A stretch of DNA of 64,000 bases, taken from positions 21,508,930 to 21,572,929 of the forward strand of contig CP154957.1 of assembly GCA_039621445.1 (NCBI GenBank), written 5' to 3'. Position 1 is the first letter of the stretch. Each line of letters opens with the position of its first letter. Under the pieces are notes generated by a model that was not told the origin of the DNA, made no database searches, and was given only the letters and a program-made list of their open reading frames with translations. This document shows, piece after piece, positions 43,811 through 56,976 of this stretch. The translations under genes were made by a program, and so were the position numbers. The stretch comes from Euglena gracilis (Eukaryota; Euglenida; Euglenophyceae; Euglenales).

Positions 43811-45069
43811 ATGCCATTTCACACACCGGATTCACGCTGTACGTGTTTCTTTGTTTAATATTTTCTTTGGTTGGTTTAATGTCCTGCTGTTGTTGAGTTG
43901 AACACCTGCCACCGCCCCACCCCCCACATGACCCAGTGACCTCTTTTTGACCAGAAGTCCTGCATCATGAGGCAACTCTGTTTGCTTTTAATTTGTCCAG
44001 CATTGCACACAATTTTTTGAATTTTGTTGTTTGTCTTGCATATTTGTCTGTGTTTCTTCACGAAGGACACGCGCCATTCATGGCTGGTTCCTTGTGCCTT
44101 GGATTTGATTCTAGATTGGTTACTTTTCACCGCAGAGTTGCCTGCCGCAGGGACCGCACTGTGACAGACAGCTGGTCTGTCAGGGAACGTTACGATGCAG
44201 GGGTCCATCCCCTCCTCCCCTCTTCCCACCACCGCCCGAACCATTTCAGTGTATCATCCCTGACCTCAGGACCTCAGGACCAGGGCAGTGAGACGCTTTC
44301 ACATAACCTGGATTCATGGCTAGCTTAGGCGGCGTAAATTGCCCAAAACTTTAAGAGGGTTTGTAGCGGAAACGAAGGGAAAACCGCTTTGTCCATTTTT
44401 TTGGCATTTCTCGGAAGACGCCGTTTTTTGTGATGTTTATAGCGTATAAGAGGCCAAAATGAGTGAAAAGGGGCATAAATTTTTCAGCCGATGCCCAAAT
44501 CGGCAGAAAGCACCACGAATTGTCAAACAAAGCGAAAAACCGCTTCGTCACTGTCCAAATCTACTTCACTCCTGAGGTGAAGAAACGCAAAAGACGACCC
44601 ATAATCGGGGCCTTGCGAGAACCGGGAGGCCAGGGGGAGGGAATATCCGGAATCTCATAATGGGGGTCTCGCGAGAACCGCAAGAGCAGGGGCGGCGGAC
44701 ATTGCCAAAATCCGCTGTCTTATCGAACGTTCTCAAGCAGAAACGAGAAGCCTTGAGGGGCGAGGGAGAAGATTGACAGCAAACACCCCCAAAAACTATT
44801 CAAAATGTCCTCTAGAAAGCGCAGCACGCTCCCCCTGACGATTCAATTTTTTTGACCTTGGCTTTGAAGGCCCGAGTCGTCATGCGGGCCTCGAAAACGT
44901 ACATAAGATGAAACTTGAACCCTCTTGCGCACCGTGCGCGGGGTCCGTCCCCCTGCCCAGCGGGGCCCATGGCGGCGTAGGATCTTGTTACAAAATTTTC
45001 GAACGGATTTCTTCGGGAATTTTTTGGGTGCATTTTTTGTTCAAAACAGGAGGGGCTCAAACCCCTCTT

Positions 45070-45117
<48 letters not shown>

Positions 45118-45529
45118 TTTAAACGATCCTCGCTATCTCGATTTTCTCCCAGTCCCTTGTGCTTTGACATTCCCGACCTTGATTTACATAGGGGGGGGGT
45201 GGGCCTCCACCCCCCTTGCTGCCCTTCCCCTGCCATCACCAGATCTAAAAGAGAAGACATCCTATTCATTGGACACGGCAGACCACAACAAACTTGAAGA
45301 TCTGTTCGGGGGGTGTTGGATGGGCGGCGCTCGCTTCTGCTTCCCAATTAAAAACTTAAACCCGACTTCAAAAATTCAAAGTTGACTTCGAGATTGCAAA
45401 TTTGACTTCGGGTCAAATTTTCGATCTCGAACTTAAATTCAATAATTCACCTCAGGGTCTTCACCGTAATTCACCAAAAAAAACCTCTCTGGATGGAATG
45501 GACAAATGAACATTTTTTGAAAACATGAA
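43811..45529 (+). repeat. Macrosatellite unit 10
   Basis: 1719 bases. It shares with unit 11 ATTTTGTTGTTTG (a lost GTTT), CAGTGAGACGC, GACGCCGTTTTTTGTG, TTGGCTTTGAAGG, GATCTTGTTAC and TTCGATCTCGAACTTAAATT. Confidence 0.95.
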
Positions 45530-46788
45530 ATGCCATTTCACACACCGGATTCACGCTGTACGTGTTTCTTTGTTTAATATTTTCTTTGGTTGGTTTAATG
45601 TCCTGCTGTTGTTGAGTTGAACACCTGCCACCGCCCCACCCCCCACATGACCCAGTGACCTCTTTTTGACCAGAAGTCCTGCATCATGAGGCAACTCTGT
45701 TTGCTTTTAATTTGTCCAGCATTGCACACAATTTTTTGAATTTTGTTGTTTGTCTTGCATATTTGTCTGTGTTTCTTCACGAAGGACACGCGCCATTCAT
45801 GGCTGGTTCCTTGTGCCTTGGATTTGATTCTAGATTGGTTACTTTTCACCGCAGAGTTGCCTGCCGCAGGGACCGCACTGTGACGGACAGCTGGTCTGTC
45901 AGGGAACGTTACGATGCAGGGGTCCATCCCCTCCTCCCCTCTTCCCACCACCGCCCGAACCATTTCAGTGTATCATCCCTGACCTCAGGACCTCAGGACC
46001 AGGGCAGTGAGACGCTTTCACATAACCTGGATTCATGGCTAGCTTAGGCGGCGTAAATTGCCCAAAACTTTAAGAGGGTTTGTAGCGGAAACGAAGGGAA
46101 AACCGCTTTGTCCATTTTTTTGGCATTTCTCGGAAGACGCCGTTTTTTGTGATGTTTATAGCGTATAAGAGGCCAAAATGAGTGAAAAGGGGCATAAATT
46201 TTTCAGCCGATGCCCAAATCGGCAGAAAGCACCACGAATTGTCAAACAAAGCGAAAAACCGCTTCGTCACTGTCCAAATCTACTTCACTCCTGAGGTGAA
46301 GAAACGCAAAAGACGACCCATAATCGGGGCCTTGCGAGAACCGGGAGGCCAGGGGGAGGGAATATCCGGAATCTCATAATGGGGGTCTCGCGAGAACCGC
46401 AAGAGCAGGGGCGGCGGACATTGCCAAAATCCGCTGTCTTATCGAACGTTCTCAAGCAGAAACGAGAAGCCTTGAGGGGCGAGGGAGAAGATTGACAGCA
46501 AACACCCCCAAAAACTATTCAAAATGTCCTCTAGAAAGCGCAGCACGCTCCCCCTGACGATTCAATTTTTTTGACCTTGGCTTTGAAGGCCCGAGTCGTC
46601 ATGCGGGCCTCGAAAACGTACATAAGATGAAACTTGAACCCTCTTGCGCACCGTGCGCGGGGTCCGTCCCCCCGCCCAGCGGGGCCCATGGCGGCGTAGG
46701 ATCTTGTTACAAAATTTTCGAACGGATTTCTTCGGGAATTTTTTGGGTGCATTTTTTGTTCAAAACAGGAGGGGCTCAAACCCCTCTT

Positions 46789-46830
<42 letters not shown>

Positions 46831-47242
46831 TTTAAACGATCCTCGCTATCTCGATTTTCTCCCAGTCCCTTGTGCTTTGACATTCCCGACCTTGATTTAC
46901 ATAGGGGGGGGGTGGGCCTCCACCCCCCTTGCTGCCCTTCCCCTGCCATCACCAGATCTAAAAGAGAAGACATCCTATTCATTGGACACGGCAGACCACA
47001 ACAAACTTGAAGATCTGTTCGGGGGGTGTTGGATGGGCGGCGCTCGCTTCTGCTTCCCAATTAAAAACTTAAACCCGACTTCAAAAATTCAAAGTTGACT
47101 TCGAGATTGCAAATTTGACTTCGGGTCAAATTTTCGATCTCGAACTTAAATTCAATAATTCACCTCAGGGTCTTCACCGTAATTCACCAAAAAAAACCTC
47201 TCTGGATGGAATGGACAAATGAACATTTTTTGAAAACATGAA
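45530..47242 (+). repeat. Macrosatellite unit 11
   Basis: 1713 bases. Sister of unit 10 with all its markers. It differs mainly by GTGACGGACAG, CCCCCCGCCCAGC and a shorter CA run. Confidence 0.95.
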
Positions 47243-48881
47243 ATGCCATTTCACACACCGGATTCACGCTGTACGTGTTTCTTTGTTAAATATTTTCTTT
47301 GGTTGGTTTAATGTCCTGCTGTTGTTGAGTTGAACACCTGCCACCGCCCCACCCCCACATGACCCAGTGACCTCTTTTTGACCAGAAGTCCTGCATCATG
47401 AGGCAACTCTGTTTGCTTTTAATTTGTCCAGCATTGCACACAATTTTTTCAATTTTGTTGTTTGTCTTGCATATTTGTCTGTGTTTCTTCACGAGCGACA
47501 CGCGCCATTCATGGCTTGTTCCTTGTGCCTTGGATTTGATTCTAGATTGGTTATTTTTCACCGCAGAGTTGTCTGCCGCAGGGACCGCACTGTGACAGAC
47601 AGCTGGTCTGTCAGGGAACGTTATGATGCAGGGGTCCATCCCCTCCTCCCCTCTTCCCACCACCGCCCGAACCATTTCAGTGTACCATCCCTGACCTCAG
47701 GACCTCAGGACCAGGGCGTTGAGACGCTTTCACATAACCTGGATTCATGGCTAGCTTAGGCGGCGTAAATTGCCCAAAACTTTAAGAGGGTTTGTAGCGG
47801 AAACGAAGGGAAAACCGCTTTGTCCATTTTTTGGCATTTCTCGGAAGAGGCCGTTTTTGTGATGTTTATAGTGTATAAGAGGCCAAAATGAGTGAAAAGG
47901 GGCATAAATTTTCAGCCGATGCCCAAATCGGCAGAAAGCACCACGAATTGTCAAACAAAGCGAAAAACCGCTCCGTCACTGTCCAAATCTACTTCACTCC
48001 TGACCGGGTGGAGGGGAATATCCGGAATCTCATAATGGGGGTCTCGCGAGAACCGCAAGAGGAGGGGCGGCGGACATTGCCAAAATCCGCTGTCTTATCG
48101 AACGTTCTCAAGCAGAAACGGGAAGCCTTGAGGGGCGAGGGAGAAGATTGACAGCAAACACCCCCAAAAACTATTCAGAATGTCCTCTAGAAAGCGCAGC
48201 ACGCTCCCCCTGACGATTCAATTTTTTTGACCTTGACTTTGAAGGCCCGAGTCGTCATGCGGGGCCTCGAAAACGTACATAAGATGAAACTTGAGCCCTC
48301 TTGCGCACCGTGCGCGGGGTCCGTCCCCCCGCCCAGCGGGTCCCATGGCGGCCTAGGATCTTTTTACAAAATTTTCGAACGGATTTCTTCGGGAATTTTT
48401 TGGGTGCATTTTTTGTTCAAAACAGGAGGGGCTCAAATCCCTCTTCCACACACACACACACACTCACACACACCTTTTAAACGATCCTCGCTCTCTCTAT
48501 TTTCTCCCAGTCCCTTGTGCTTTGACATTCCCGACCTTGATTTACATAGGGGGGGTGGGCCTCCACCCCCCTTGCTGCCCTTCCCCTGCCATCACCAGAT
48601 CTAAAAGAGAAGACATCCTATTCATTGGACACGGCAGACCACAACAAACGTGAAGATCTGTTCGGGGGGTGTTGGATGGGCGGCGCTCGCTTCTGCTTCC
48701 CAATTAAAAACGTAAACCCGACTTCAAAAATTCAAAGTTGACTTCGAGATTGCAAATTTGACTTCGGGTCAAATTTTCGAACTTGAATTCAATAATTCAC
48801 CTCAGGGTCTTCACCGTAATTCTCCAAAAAAAAAACCTCCCTGGATGGAATGGACAAATGAACATTTTTTGAAAACATGAA
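47243..48881 (+). repeat. Macrosatellite unit 12
   Basis: The shortest unit (1639 bases). A deletion of about 50 bases near 48004 joins CTCCTGA to CCGGGTGGAGGGG. It has several private changes (GAGCGACACG, GGCTTGTTCC, GCGGCCTAGG) and a short CA run broken by CACTCACAC. Confidence 0.95.
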
Positions 48882-50569
48882 ATGCCATTTCACACACCGG
48901 ATTCACGCTGTACGTGCTTCTTTGTTTAATATTTTTCTTGGTTGGTTTAATGTCCTGCTGTTGTTGAGTTGAACACCTGCCACCGCCCCACCCCCCACAT
49001 GACCCAGTGACCTCTTTTTGACCAGAAGTCCTGCATCATGAGGCAACTCTGTTTGCTTTTAATTTGTCCAGCATTGCACACAATTTTTTGAATTTTGTTT
49101 GTTTGTCTTGCATATTTGTCTGTGTTTCTTCACGAAGGACACGCGCCATTCATGGCTGGTTCCTTGTGCCTTGGATTTGATTCTAGATTGGTTATTCTTC
49201 ACCGCAGAGTTGCCTGCCGCAGGGACCGCACTGTGACGGACAGCTGGTCTGTCAGGGAACGTTACGATGCAGGGGTCCATCCCCTCCTCCCCTCTTCCCA
49301 CCACCGCCCGAACCATTTCAGTGTATCATCCCTGACCTCAGGACCTCAGGACCAGGGCGTTGAGACGCTTTCACATAACCTGGATTCATGGCTAGCTTAG
49401 GCGGCGTAAATTGCCCAAAACTTTAAGAGGGTTTGTAGCGGAAACGAAGGGAAAACCGCTTTGTCCATTTTTTGGCATTTCTCGGAAGACGCCGTTTTTG
49501 TGATGTTTATAGCGTATAAGAGGCCAAAATGAGTGAAAAGGGGCATAAATTTTTCAGCCGATGCCCAAATCGGCAGAAAGCACCACGAATTGTCAAACAA
49601 AGCGAAAAACCGCTTCGTCACTGTCCAAATCTACTTCACTCCTGAGGTGAATAAACGCAAAAGACGACCCATAATCGGGGCCTTGCGAGAACCGGGAGGC
49701 CAGGGGGAGGGGAATATCCGGAATCTCATAATGGGGGTTTCGCGAGAACCGCAAGAGCAGGGGCGGCGGACATTGCCAAAATCCGCTGTCTTATCGAACG
49801 TTCTCAAGCAGAAACGGGAAGCCTTGAGGGGCGAGGGAGAAGATTGACAGCAAACACCCCCAAAAACTATTCAAAATGTCCTCTAGAAAGCGCAGCACGC
49901 TCCCCCTGACGATTCAATTTTTTTGACCTTGACTTTGAAGGCCCGAGTCGTCATGCGGGCCTCGAAAACGTACATAAGATGAAACTTGAACCCTCTTGCG
50001 CACTGTGCGCGGGGTCCGTCCCCCCGCCCAGCGGGTCCCATGGCGGCGTAGGATCTTTTTACAAAATTTTCGAACGGATTTCTTCGGGAATTTTTTGGGT
50101 GCATTTTTTGTTCAAAACAGAAGGGGCTCAAATGGCTCTTCCACACACACACACACACACACCTTTTAAACGATCCTCGCTATCTCGATTTTCTCCCAGT
50201 CCCTTGTGCTTTGGCATTCCCGACCTTGATTTACATAGGGGGGGTGGGCCTCCACCACCCTTGCTGCCCTTCCCCTGCCATCACCAGATCTAAAAGAGAA
50301 GACATCCTATTCATTGGACACGGCAGACCACAACAAACTTGAAGATCTGTTCGGGGGGTGTTGGATGGGCGGCGCTCGCTTCTGCTTCCCAATTAAAAAC
50401 TTAAACCCGACTTCAAAAATTCAAAGTTGACTTCGAGATTGCAAATTTGACTTCGGGTCAAATTTTCGAACTTTAATTCAATAATTCACCTCAGGGTCTT
50501 CACCGTAATTCACCAAAAAAAAACCTCTCTGGATGGAATGGACAAATGAACATTTTTTGAAAACATGAA
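48882..50569 (+). repeat. Macrosatellite unit 13
   Basis: 1688 bases. Short CA run (about 50143-50162). Private: ATTCTTCACC, GGTGAATAAACG, ACAGAAGGGG and AATGGCTCTTCC. GCGGGTCCCATGG is shared with unit 12. Confidence 0.95.
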
Positions 50570-52248
50570 ATGCCATTTCACACACCGGATTCACGCTGTA
50601 CGTGTTTCTTTGTTTAATATTTTCTTTGGTTGGTTTAATGTCCTGATGTTGTTGAGTTGAACACCTGCCACCGCCCCACCCCCCACATGACCCAGTGACC
50701 TCTTTTTGACCAGAAGTCCTGCATCATGAGGCAACTCTGTTTGCTTTTAATTTGTCCAGCATTGCACACAATTTTTTGAATTTTGTTTGTTTGTCTTGCA
50801 TATTTGTCTGTGTTTCTTCACGAAGGACACGCGCCATTCATGGCTGGTTCCTTGTGCCTTGGATTTGATTCTAGATTGGTTATTTTTCACCGCAGAGTTG
50901 TCTGCCGCAGGGACCGCACTGTGACAGACAGCTGGTCTGTCAGGGAACGTTACGATGCAGGGGTCCATCCCCTCCTCCCCTCTTCCCACCACCGCCCGAA
51001 CCATTTCAGTGTATCATCCCTGACCTCAGGACCTCAGGACCAGGGCATTGAGACGCTTTCACATAACCTGGATTCATGGCTAGCTTAGGCGGCGTAAATT
51101 GCCCAAAACTTTAAGAGGGTTTGTAGCGGAAACGAAGGGAAAACCGCTTTGTCCATTTTTTGGCATTTCTCGGAAGACGCCGTTTTTGTGATGTTTAAAG
51201 TGTATAAGAGGCCAAAATGAGTGAAAAGGGGCATAAATTTTTCAGCCGATGCCCAAATCGGCAGAAAGCACCACGAATTGTCAAACAAAGTGAAAACCCG
51301 CTTCGTCACTGTCCAAATCTACTTCACTCCTGAGGTGAAGAAACGCAAAAGACGACCCATAATCGGGGCCTTGCGAGAACCGGGAGGCCAGGTGGAGGGG
51401 AATATCCGGAATCTCATAATGGGGGTCTCGCGAGAACCGCAAGAGCAGGGGCAGCGGACATTGCCAAAATCCGCTGTCTTATCGAACGTTCTCAAGCAGA
51501 AACGGGAGGCCTTGAGGGGCGAGGGAGAAGATTGACAGCAAACAACCCCAAAAACTATTCAAAATGTCCTCTAGAAAGCGCAGCACGCTCCCCCTGACGA
51601 TTCCATTTTTTTGACCTTGACTTTGAAGGCCCGAGTCGTCATGCGGGGCCTCGAAAACGTACATAAGATGAAACTTGAACCCTCTTGCGCACCGTGCGCG
51701 GGGTCCGTCCCCCGCTCATGGCGGCGTAGGATCTTTTTACAATATATTCGAACGGATTTCTTCGGGATTTTTTTGGGTGCATTTTTTGTTCAAAACAGGA
51801 GGGGCTCAAATCCCTCTTCCACACACACACACACACACACCTTTTAAACGATCCTCGCTATCTCGATTTTATCCCAGTCCCTTGTGCTTTGACATTCCCG
51901 ACCTTGATTTACATAGGGGGGGGTGGGCCTCCACCCCCCTTGCTGCCCTTCCCCTGCCATCACCAGATCTAAAAGAGAAGACATCCTATTCATTGGACAC
52001 GGCAGACCACAACAAACTTGAAGATCTGTTCGGGGGGTGTTGGATGGGCGGCGCTCGCTTCTGCTTCCCAATTAAAAACTTAAACCCGACTTCAAAGATT
52101 CAAAGTTGACTTCGAGATTGCAAATTTGACTTCGGGTCAAATTTTCAAACTTGAATTCAATAATTCACCTCAGGGTCTTCACCGTAATTCACCAAAAAAA
52201 AACCTCTCTGGATGGAATGGACAAGTGAACATTTTCTGAAAACATGAA
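50570..52248 (+). repeat. Macrosatellite unit 14
   Basis: 1679 bases. It shares with unit 15 a deletion giving CCCCCGCTCATGG, CAATATATTCG, GGGGCAGCGG, CCAGGTGGAGG and AACAACCCC. These two are the most recent-looking sister pair on the right side. Confidence 0.95.
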
Positions 52249-53928
52249 ATGTCATTTCACACACCGGATTCACGCTGTACGTGTTTCTTTTTTAATATTT
52301 TCTTTGGTTGGTTCAATGTCCTGCTGTTGTTGAGTTGAACACCTGCCACCGCCCCACCCCCCACATGACCCAGTGACCTCTTTTTGACCAGAAGTCCTGC
52401 ATTATGAGGCAACTCTGTTTGCTTTTAATTTGTCCAGCATTGCACACAATTTTTTGAATTTTGTTTGTTTGTCTTGCATATTTGTCTGTGTTTCTTCACG
52501 AAGGACACGCGCCATTCATGGCTGGTTCCTTGTGCCTTGGATTTGATTCTAGATTGGTTATTTTTCACCGCAGAGTTGTCTGCCGCAGGGACCGCACTGT
52601 GACAGACAGCTGGTCTGTCAGGGAACGTTACGATGCAGGGGTCCATCCCCTCCTCCCCTCTTCCCACCTCCGCCCGAACCATTTCAGTGTATCATCCCTG
52701 ACCTCAGGACCTCAGGACCAGGGCGTTGAGACGCTTTCACATAACCTGGATTCATGGCTAGCTTAGGCGGCTTAAATTGCCCAAAACTTTAAGAGGTTTT
52801 GTAGCGGAAACGAAGGGGAAACCGCTTTGTCCATTTTTTGGCATTTCTCGGAAGAGGCTGTTTTTGTGATGTTTATAGTGTACAAGAGGCCAAAATGAGT
52901 GAAAAGGGGCATAAATTTTTCAGCCGATGCCCAAATCGGCAGAAAGCACCACGAATTGTCAAACAAAGTGAAAACCCGCTTCGTCACTGTCCAAATCTAC
53001 TTCACTCCTGAGGTGAAGAAACGCAAAAGACGACCCATAATCGGGGCCTTGCGAGAACCGGGAGGCCAGGTGGAGGGGAATATCCGGAATCTCATAATGG
53101 GGGTCTCGCGAGAACCGCAAGAGCAGGGGCAGCGGACATTGCCAAAATCCGCTGTCTTATCGAACGTTCTCAAGCAGAAACGAGAAGCCTTGAGGGGCGA
53201 GGGAGAAGATTGACAGCAAACAACCCCAAAAACTATTCAGAATGTCCTCTAGAAAGCGCAGCACGCTCACCCTGACGATTCCATTTTTTTGACCTTGACT
53301 TTGAAGGCCCGAGTCGTCATGCGGGGCCTCGAAAACGTACATAAGATGAAACTTGAACCCTCTTGCGCACCGTGCGCGGGGTCCGTCCCCCGCTCATGGC
53401 GGCGTAGGATCTTTTTACAATATATTCGAACGGATTTCTTCGGGATTTTTTTGGGTGCATTTTTTGTTCAAAACAGGAGGGGCTCAAATCCCTCTTCCAC
53501 ACACACACACACACACACACACCTTTTAAACGATCCTCGCTATCTCTATTTTATCCCAGTCCCTTGTGCTTTGACATTCCCGACCTTGATTTACATAGGG
53601 GGGGTGGGCCTCCACCCCCCTTGCTGCCCTTCCCCTGCCATCACCAGATCTAAAAGAGAAGACATCCTATTCATTGGACACGGCAGACCACAACAAACTT
53701 GAAGATCTGTTCGGGGGGTGTTGGATGGGCGGCGCTCGCTTCTGCTTCCCAATTAAAAACTTAAACCCGACTTCAAAGATTCAAAGTTGACTTCGAGATT
53801 GCAAATTTGACTTCGGGTCAAATTTTCAAACTTGAATTCAATAATTCACCTCAGGGTCTTCACCGTAATTCACCAAAAAAAACCTCTCTGGATGGAATGG
53901 ACAAATGAACATTTTTTGAAAACATGAA
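52249..53928 (+). repeat. Macrosatellite unit 15
   Basis: 1680 bases. Sister of unit 14. Private: ATGTCATTTC at its start, a lost TTG in TTTCTTTTTTAATA, TGCATTATGAGG and GCTCACCCTG. Confidence 0.95.
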
Positions 53929-55613
53929 ATGCCATTTCACACACCGGATTCACGCTGTACGTGTTTCTTTGTTAATATTTTCTTTGGATGGTGTAATGTC
54001 CTGCTGTTGTTGAGTTGAACACCTGCCACCGCCCCACGCCCCACATGACCCAGTGACCTCTTTTTGACCAGAAGTCCTGCATCATGAGGCACCTCTGTTT
54101 GCTTTTAATTTTTCCAGCATTGCACACAATTTTTTGAATTTTGTTTGTTTGTCTTGCATATTTGTCTGTCTTTCTTCACGAAGGACACGCGCCATTCATG
54201 GCTGGTTCCTTGTGCCTTGGATTTGATTCTAGATTGGTTATTTTTCACCGCAGAGTTGCCTGCCCGCAGGGACCGCACTGTGACAGACACCTGGTCTGTC
54301 AGGGAACGTTACGATGCAGGGGTCCATCCCCTCCTCCCCTCTTCCCACCACCGCCCGAACCATTTCAGTGTATCATCCCTGACCTCAGGACCTCAGCACC
54401 AGGGCGTTGAGACGCTTTCACATAACCTTGATTCATGGCTAGCTTAGGCGGCGTAAATTGCCCAAAACTTTAAGAGGGTTTGTAGCGGAAACGAAGGGGA
54501 AACCGCTTTGTCCATTTTTTGGCATTTCTCGGAAGAGGCCGTTTTTGTGATGTTTATAGTGTATAAGAGGCCAAAATGAGTGAAAAGGGGCATAAATTTT
54601 TCAGCCGATGCCCAAATCGGCAGAAAGCACCACGAATTGTCAAACAAAGCGAAAAACCGCTTCGTCACTGTCCAAATCTACTTCACTCCTGAGGTGAAGA
54701 AACGCAAAAGACGACCCATAATCGGGGCCTTGCGAGAACCGGGAGGCCAGGGGGAGGGGAATATCCGGAATCTCATAATGGGGGTCTCGCGAGAACCGCA
54801 AGAGCAGGGGCGGCGGACATTGCCAAAATCCGCTGTCTTATCGAACGTTCTCAAGCAAGGACGAGAAGCCTTGAGGGGCGAGGGAGAAGATTGACAGCAA
54901 ACACCCCCAAAAACTATTCAAAATGTCCTCTAGAAAGCGCAGCACGCTCCCCCTGACGATTCAATTCTTTTGACCTTGACTTTGAAGGCCCGAGTCGTCA
55001 TGCGGGCCTCGAAAACGTACATAAGATGAAACTTGAACCCTCTTGCGCACCGTGCGTGGGGTCCGTCCCCCCGCCCAGCGGGGCCCATGGCGGCGTAGGA
55101 TCTTTTTACAAAATTTTCGAACGGATTTCTTCGGGAATTTTTTGGGTGCATTTTTTGTTCAAAACAGGAGGGGCTCAAATCCCTCTTCCACACACACACA
55201 CACACACCTTTTAAACGATCGTCGCTATCTCGATTTTCTCCCAGTCCCTTGTGCTTTGACATTCCCGACCTTGATTTACATGGGGGGGGGGGGTGGGCCT
55301 CCACCCCCCTTGCTGCCCTTCCCCTGCCACAACCAGATCTAAAAGAGAAGACATCCTATTCATTGGACACGGCAGACCACAACAAAGTTGAAGATCTGTT
55401 CGGGGGGTGTTGGATGGGCGGCGCTCGCTTCTGCTTCCCAATTAAAAACTTAAACCCGACTTCAAAAATTCAACGTTCACTTCGAGATTGCAAATTTGAC
55501 TTCGGGTCAAATTTTCGAACTTGAATTCAATAATTCACCTCAGGGTCTTCACCGTAATTCACCAAAAAAAACCTCTCAGGATGGAATGGACAAATGAACA
55601 TTTTTTGAAAACA
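53929..55613 (+). repeat. Macrosatellite unit 16 (last)
   Basis: 1685 bases. More private changes than its neighbours (GGATGGTGTAATG, TTTTTCCAGC, CTGCCCGCAGG with an extra C, CAGCACCAGG, AAGCAAGGACG), as often seen in edge units. Ends at GAAAACA before GACGACACC. Confidence 0.95.
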
Positions 55614-56976
55614 GACGACACCAACCCACAGGAAATGCAGAAAAACACCCTCTTCCCCCCTTACACCCATCAATGCGCCTATTTACACAATGCACATGAT
55701 GGGGGGTACTGGAACGTTCTGGTTAGGGATGGCCCCTCATTAGGAAAGGAGCCTATTGACTCCTTACTCCCCAATGCCCCCCACCCCCGGGCCTTCTGCC
55801 GCCTCACCCCACAGGCCCAACACCACAGAAAATGGCCCACGCCACCATTTTGCCTGTGATGAGCTGACCCACCTTACAGAGGAAAAACTCCCATAATTAT
55901 CCCACCTCATTCAAAGTCAACAGCCAGATTAACCTGACCCAGAGGGTTAAAGACCGGCCTTGAGCAAGTTTATAAGTCCACGTACACCCTTAGGGAGTGG
56001 GTACGGGTCCATGCGCGGTCACGTTGACTCTCCGCGAACAACTCCCCGCCGAGGGGTACTCAGCCTTGAGCCATACCCCTCCCCAAGGGTGTAAGGAGGC
56101 ACACCCCGCCCCCGCTTGTGGAGGCGCCTTTCATATGAGGCACCTGGACTCCGCTTTCATGCGGTGGGGTTTGGTTCCGGCTCCCCCCACAGACTCCACT
56201 CCACGGGAGACGACACACCGAGGGAACAGGGGAGGAGGGCGCCGGACAATCACAGGGGCCTCAAGGCTTTGGATGCCGGTTTTTCGGACCCCCCACATCC
56301 TCCCTACTCAAAAAGATTATCCCAGAAATTTCCGCACTCAACCACCATAGGGGGGCGTGGTAAAAAAAAATGTGACGTTGGATGGAATTCTCTCGCATAA
56401 CCAACACACAAAAGGTTTTGTTTTCAACCATGCACATTCCGCCTTGACCGCCCGCGGCCCGATCGAAACACCAGGAAGTTATCCAATAGCCGGTCCGCCG
56501 CGGCGGCTTTTTCCAGGGTGTTGCAGTTTCTGAGCACCACCCATATGATGGACCAGGGACACGACAAAGAGAGGGACAGACCAGACCGGCTCAGCCGAGA
56601 AGGACATGATACACACATCACATCTCCTACAAACAAACATCCACACCACCAACCAGGTTCGTCGGGCCACAGGGACTCATTTTCCCCCGCAAGGAAATGC
56701 CCCCCCTCCAGGGTCCTTCAGGGGCATCAACCGCCCCCCCCAGGGGACGAAAATCCTGCCACCCCAGGGAGCTCTGGTGTTATTTTTTTCTTGAGGGGCT
56801 GCAGGTCATGCAAACCCCACCTCTTGTGGGCTCTTTGTTTTACGGCTGATGTTCGATGCCCCATGAGATGAGGGGCCGGTGCCTCTCATCGTCCCGAGCT
56901 GGACGCCAAATTCCGACCCGGAATCGACCACACGACCTCCCAGTTCATCGGCTATCGTCATGCGTCCAGACTACCG
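55614..56976 (+). other. Unassigned, coding-like sequence right of the array
   Basis: C-rich with moderate codon-like structure. The + strand stays open from the array border to 55859 (TNPQEMQKNTLFPPYTHQ, then DGGYWNVLVRDGPSLGKEP) and again at 55997-56350. No known domain was recognised. Given the retroelement debris that follows, it may be a decayed gag or other element segment. Confidence 0.35.

Larger units (their letters stand above)
28421..55613 (+). repeat. Macrosatellite: 16 head-to-tail units of about 1.7 kb
   Basis: The sequence starting ATGCCATTTCACACACCGGA recurs at 16 positions spaced 1639-1756 bases. The array ends at TTTTTTGAAAACA, exactly where a 17th unit would begin, so it holds a whole number of units. 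By eye the units are nearly identical, differing by point changes and small indels. Each unit contains, in order: a GTTTGTTTGTCTTGCATATT stretch; a hairpin TGACAGAC-AGCTG-GTCTGTCA; GACCTCAGGACCTCAGGACC; a stretch with GAGTGAAAAGGGG; TCTCGCGAGAACCGC; a (CA)n microsatellite; and a closing A/T-rich part with related inverted motifs. No rRNA, tRNA, snRNA or known gene is recognisable. Open frames exist on both strands but are broken by indels between units. Confidence 0.97.

Noticed and set aside
28421-55613. Array as rDNA, 5S, snRNA, histone or spliced-leader gene cluster
   Set aside because: No recognisable rRNA, 5S internal promoter, U-snRNA start, Sm site in context, histone motif or known spliced-leader sequence was seen in the unit.
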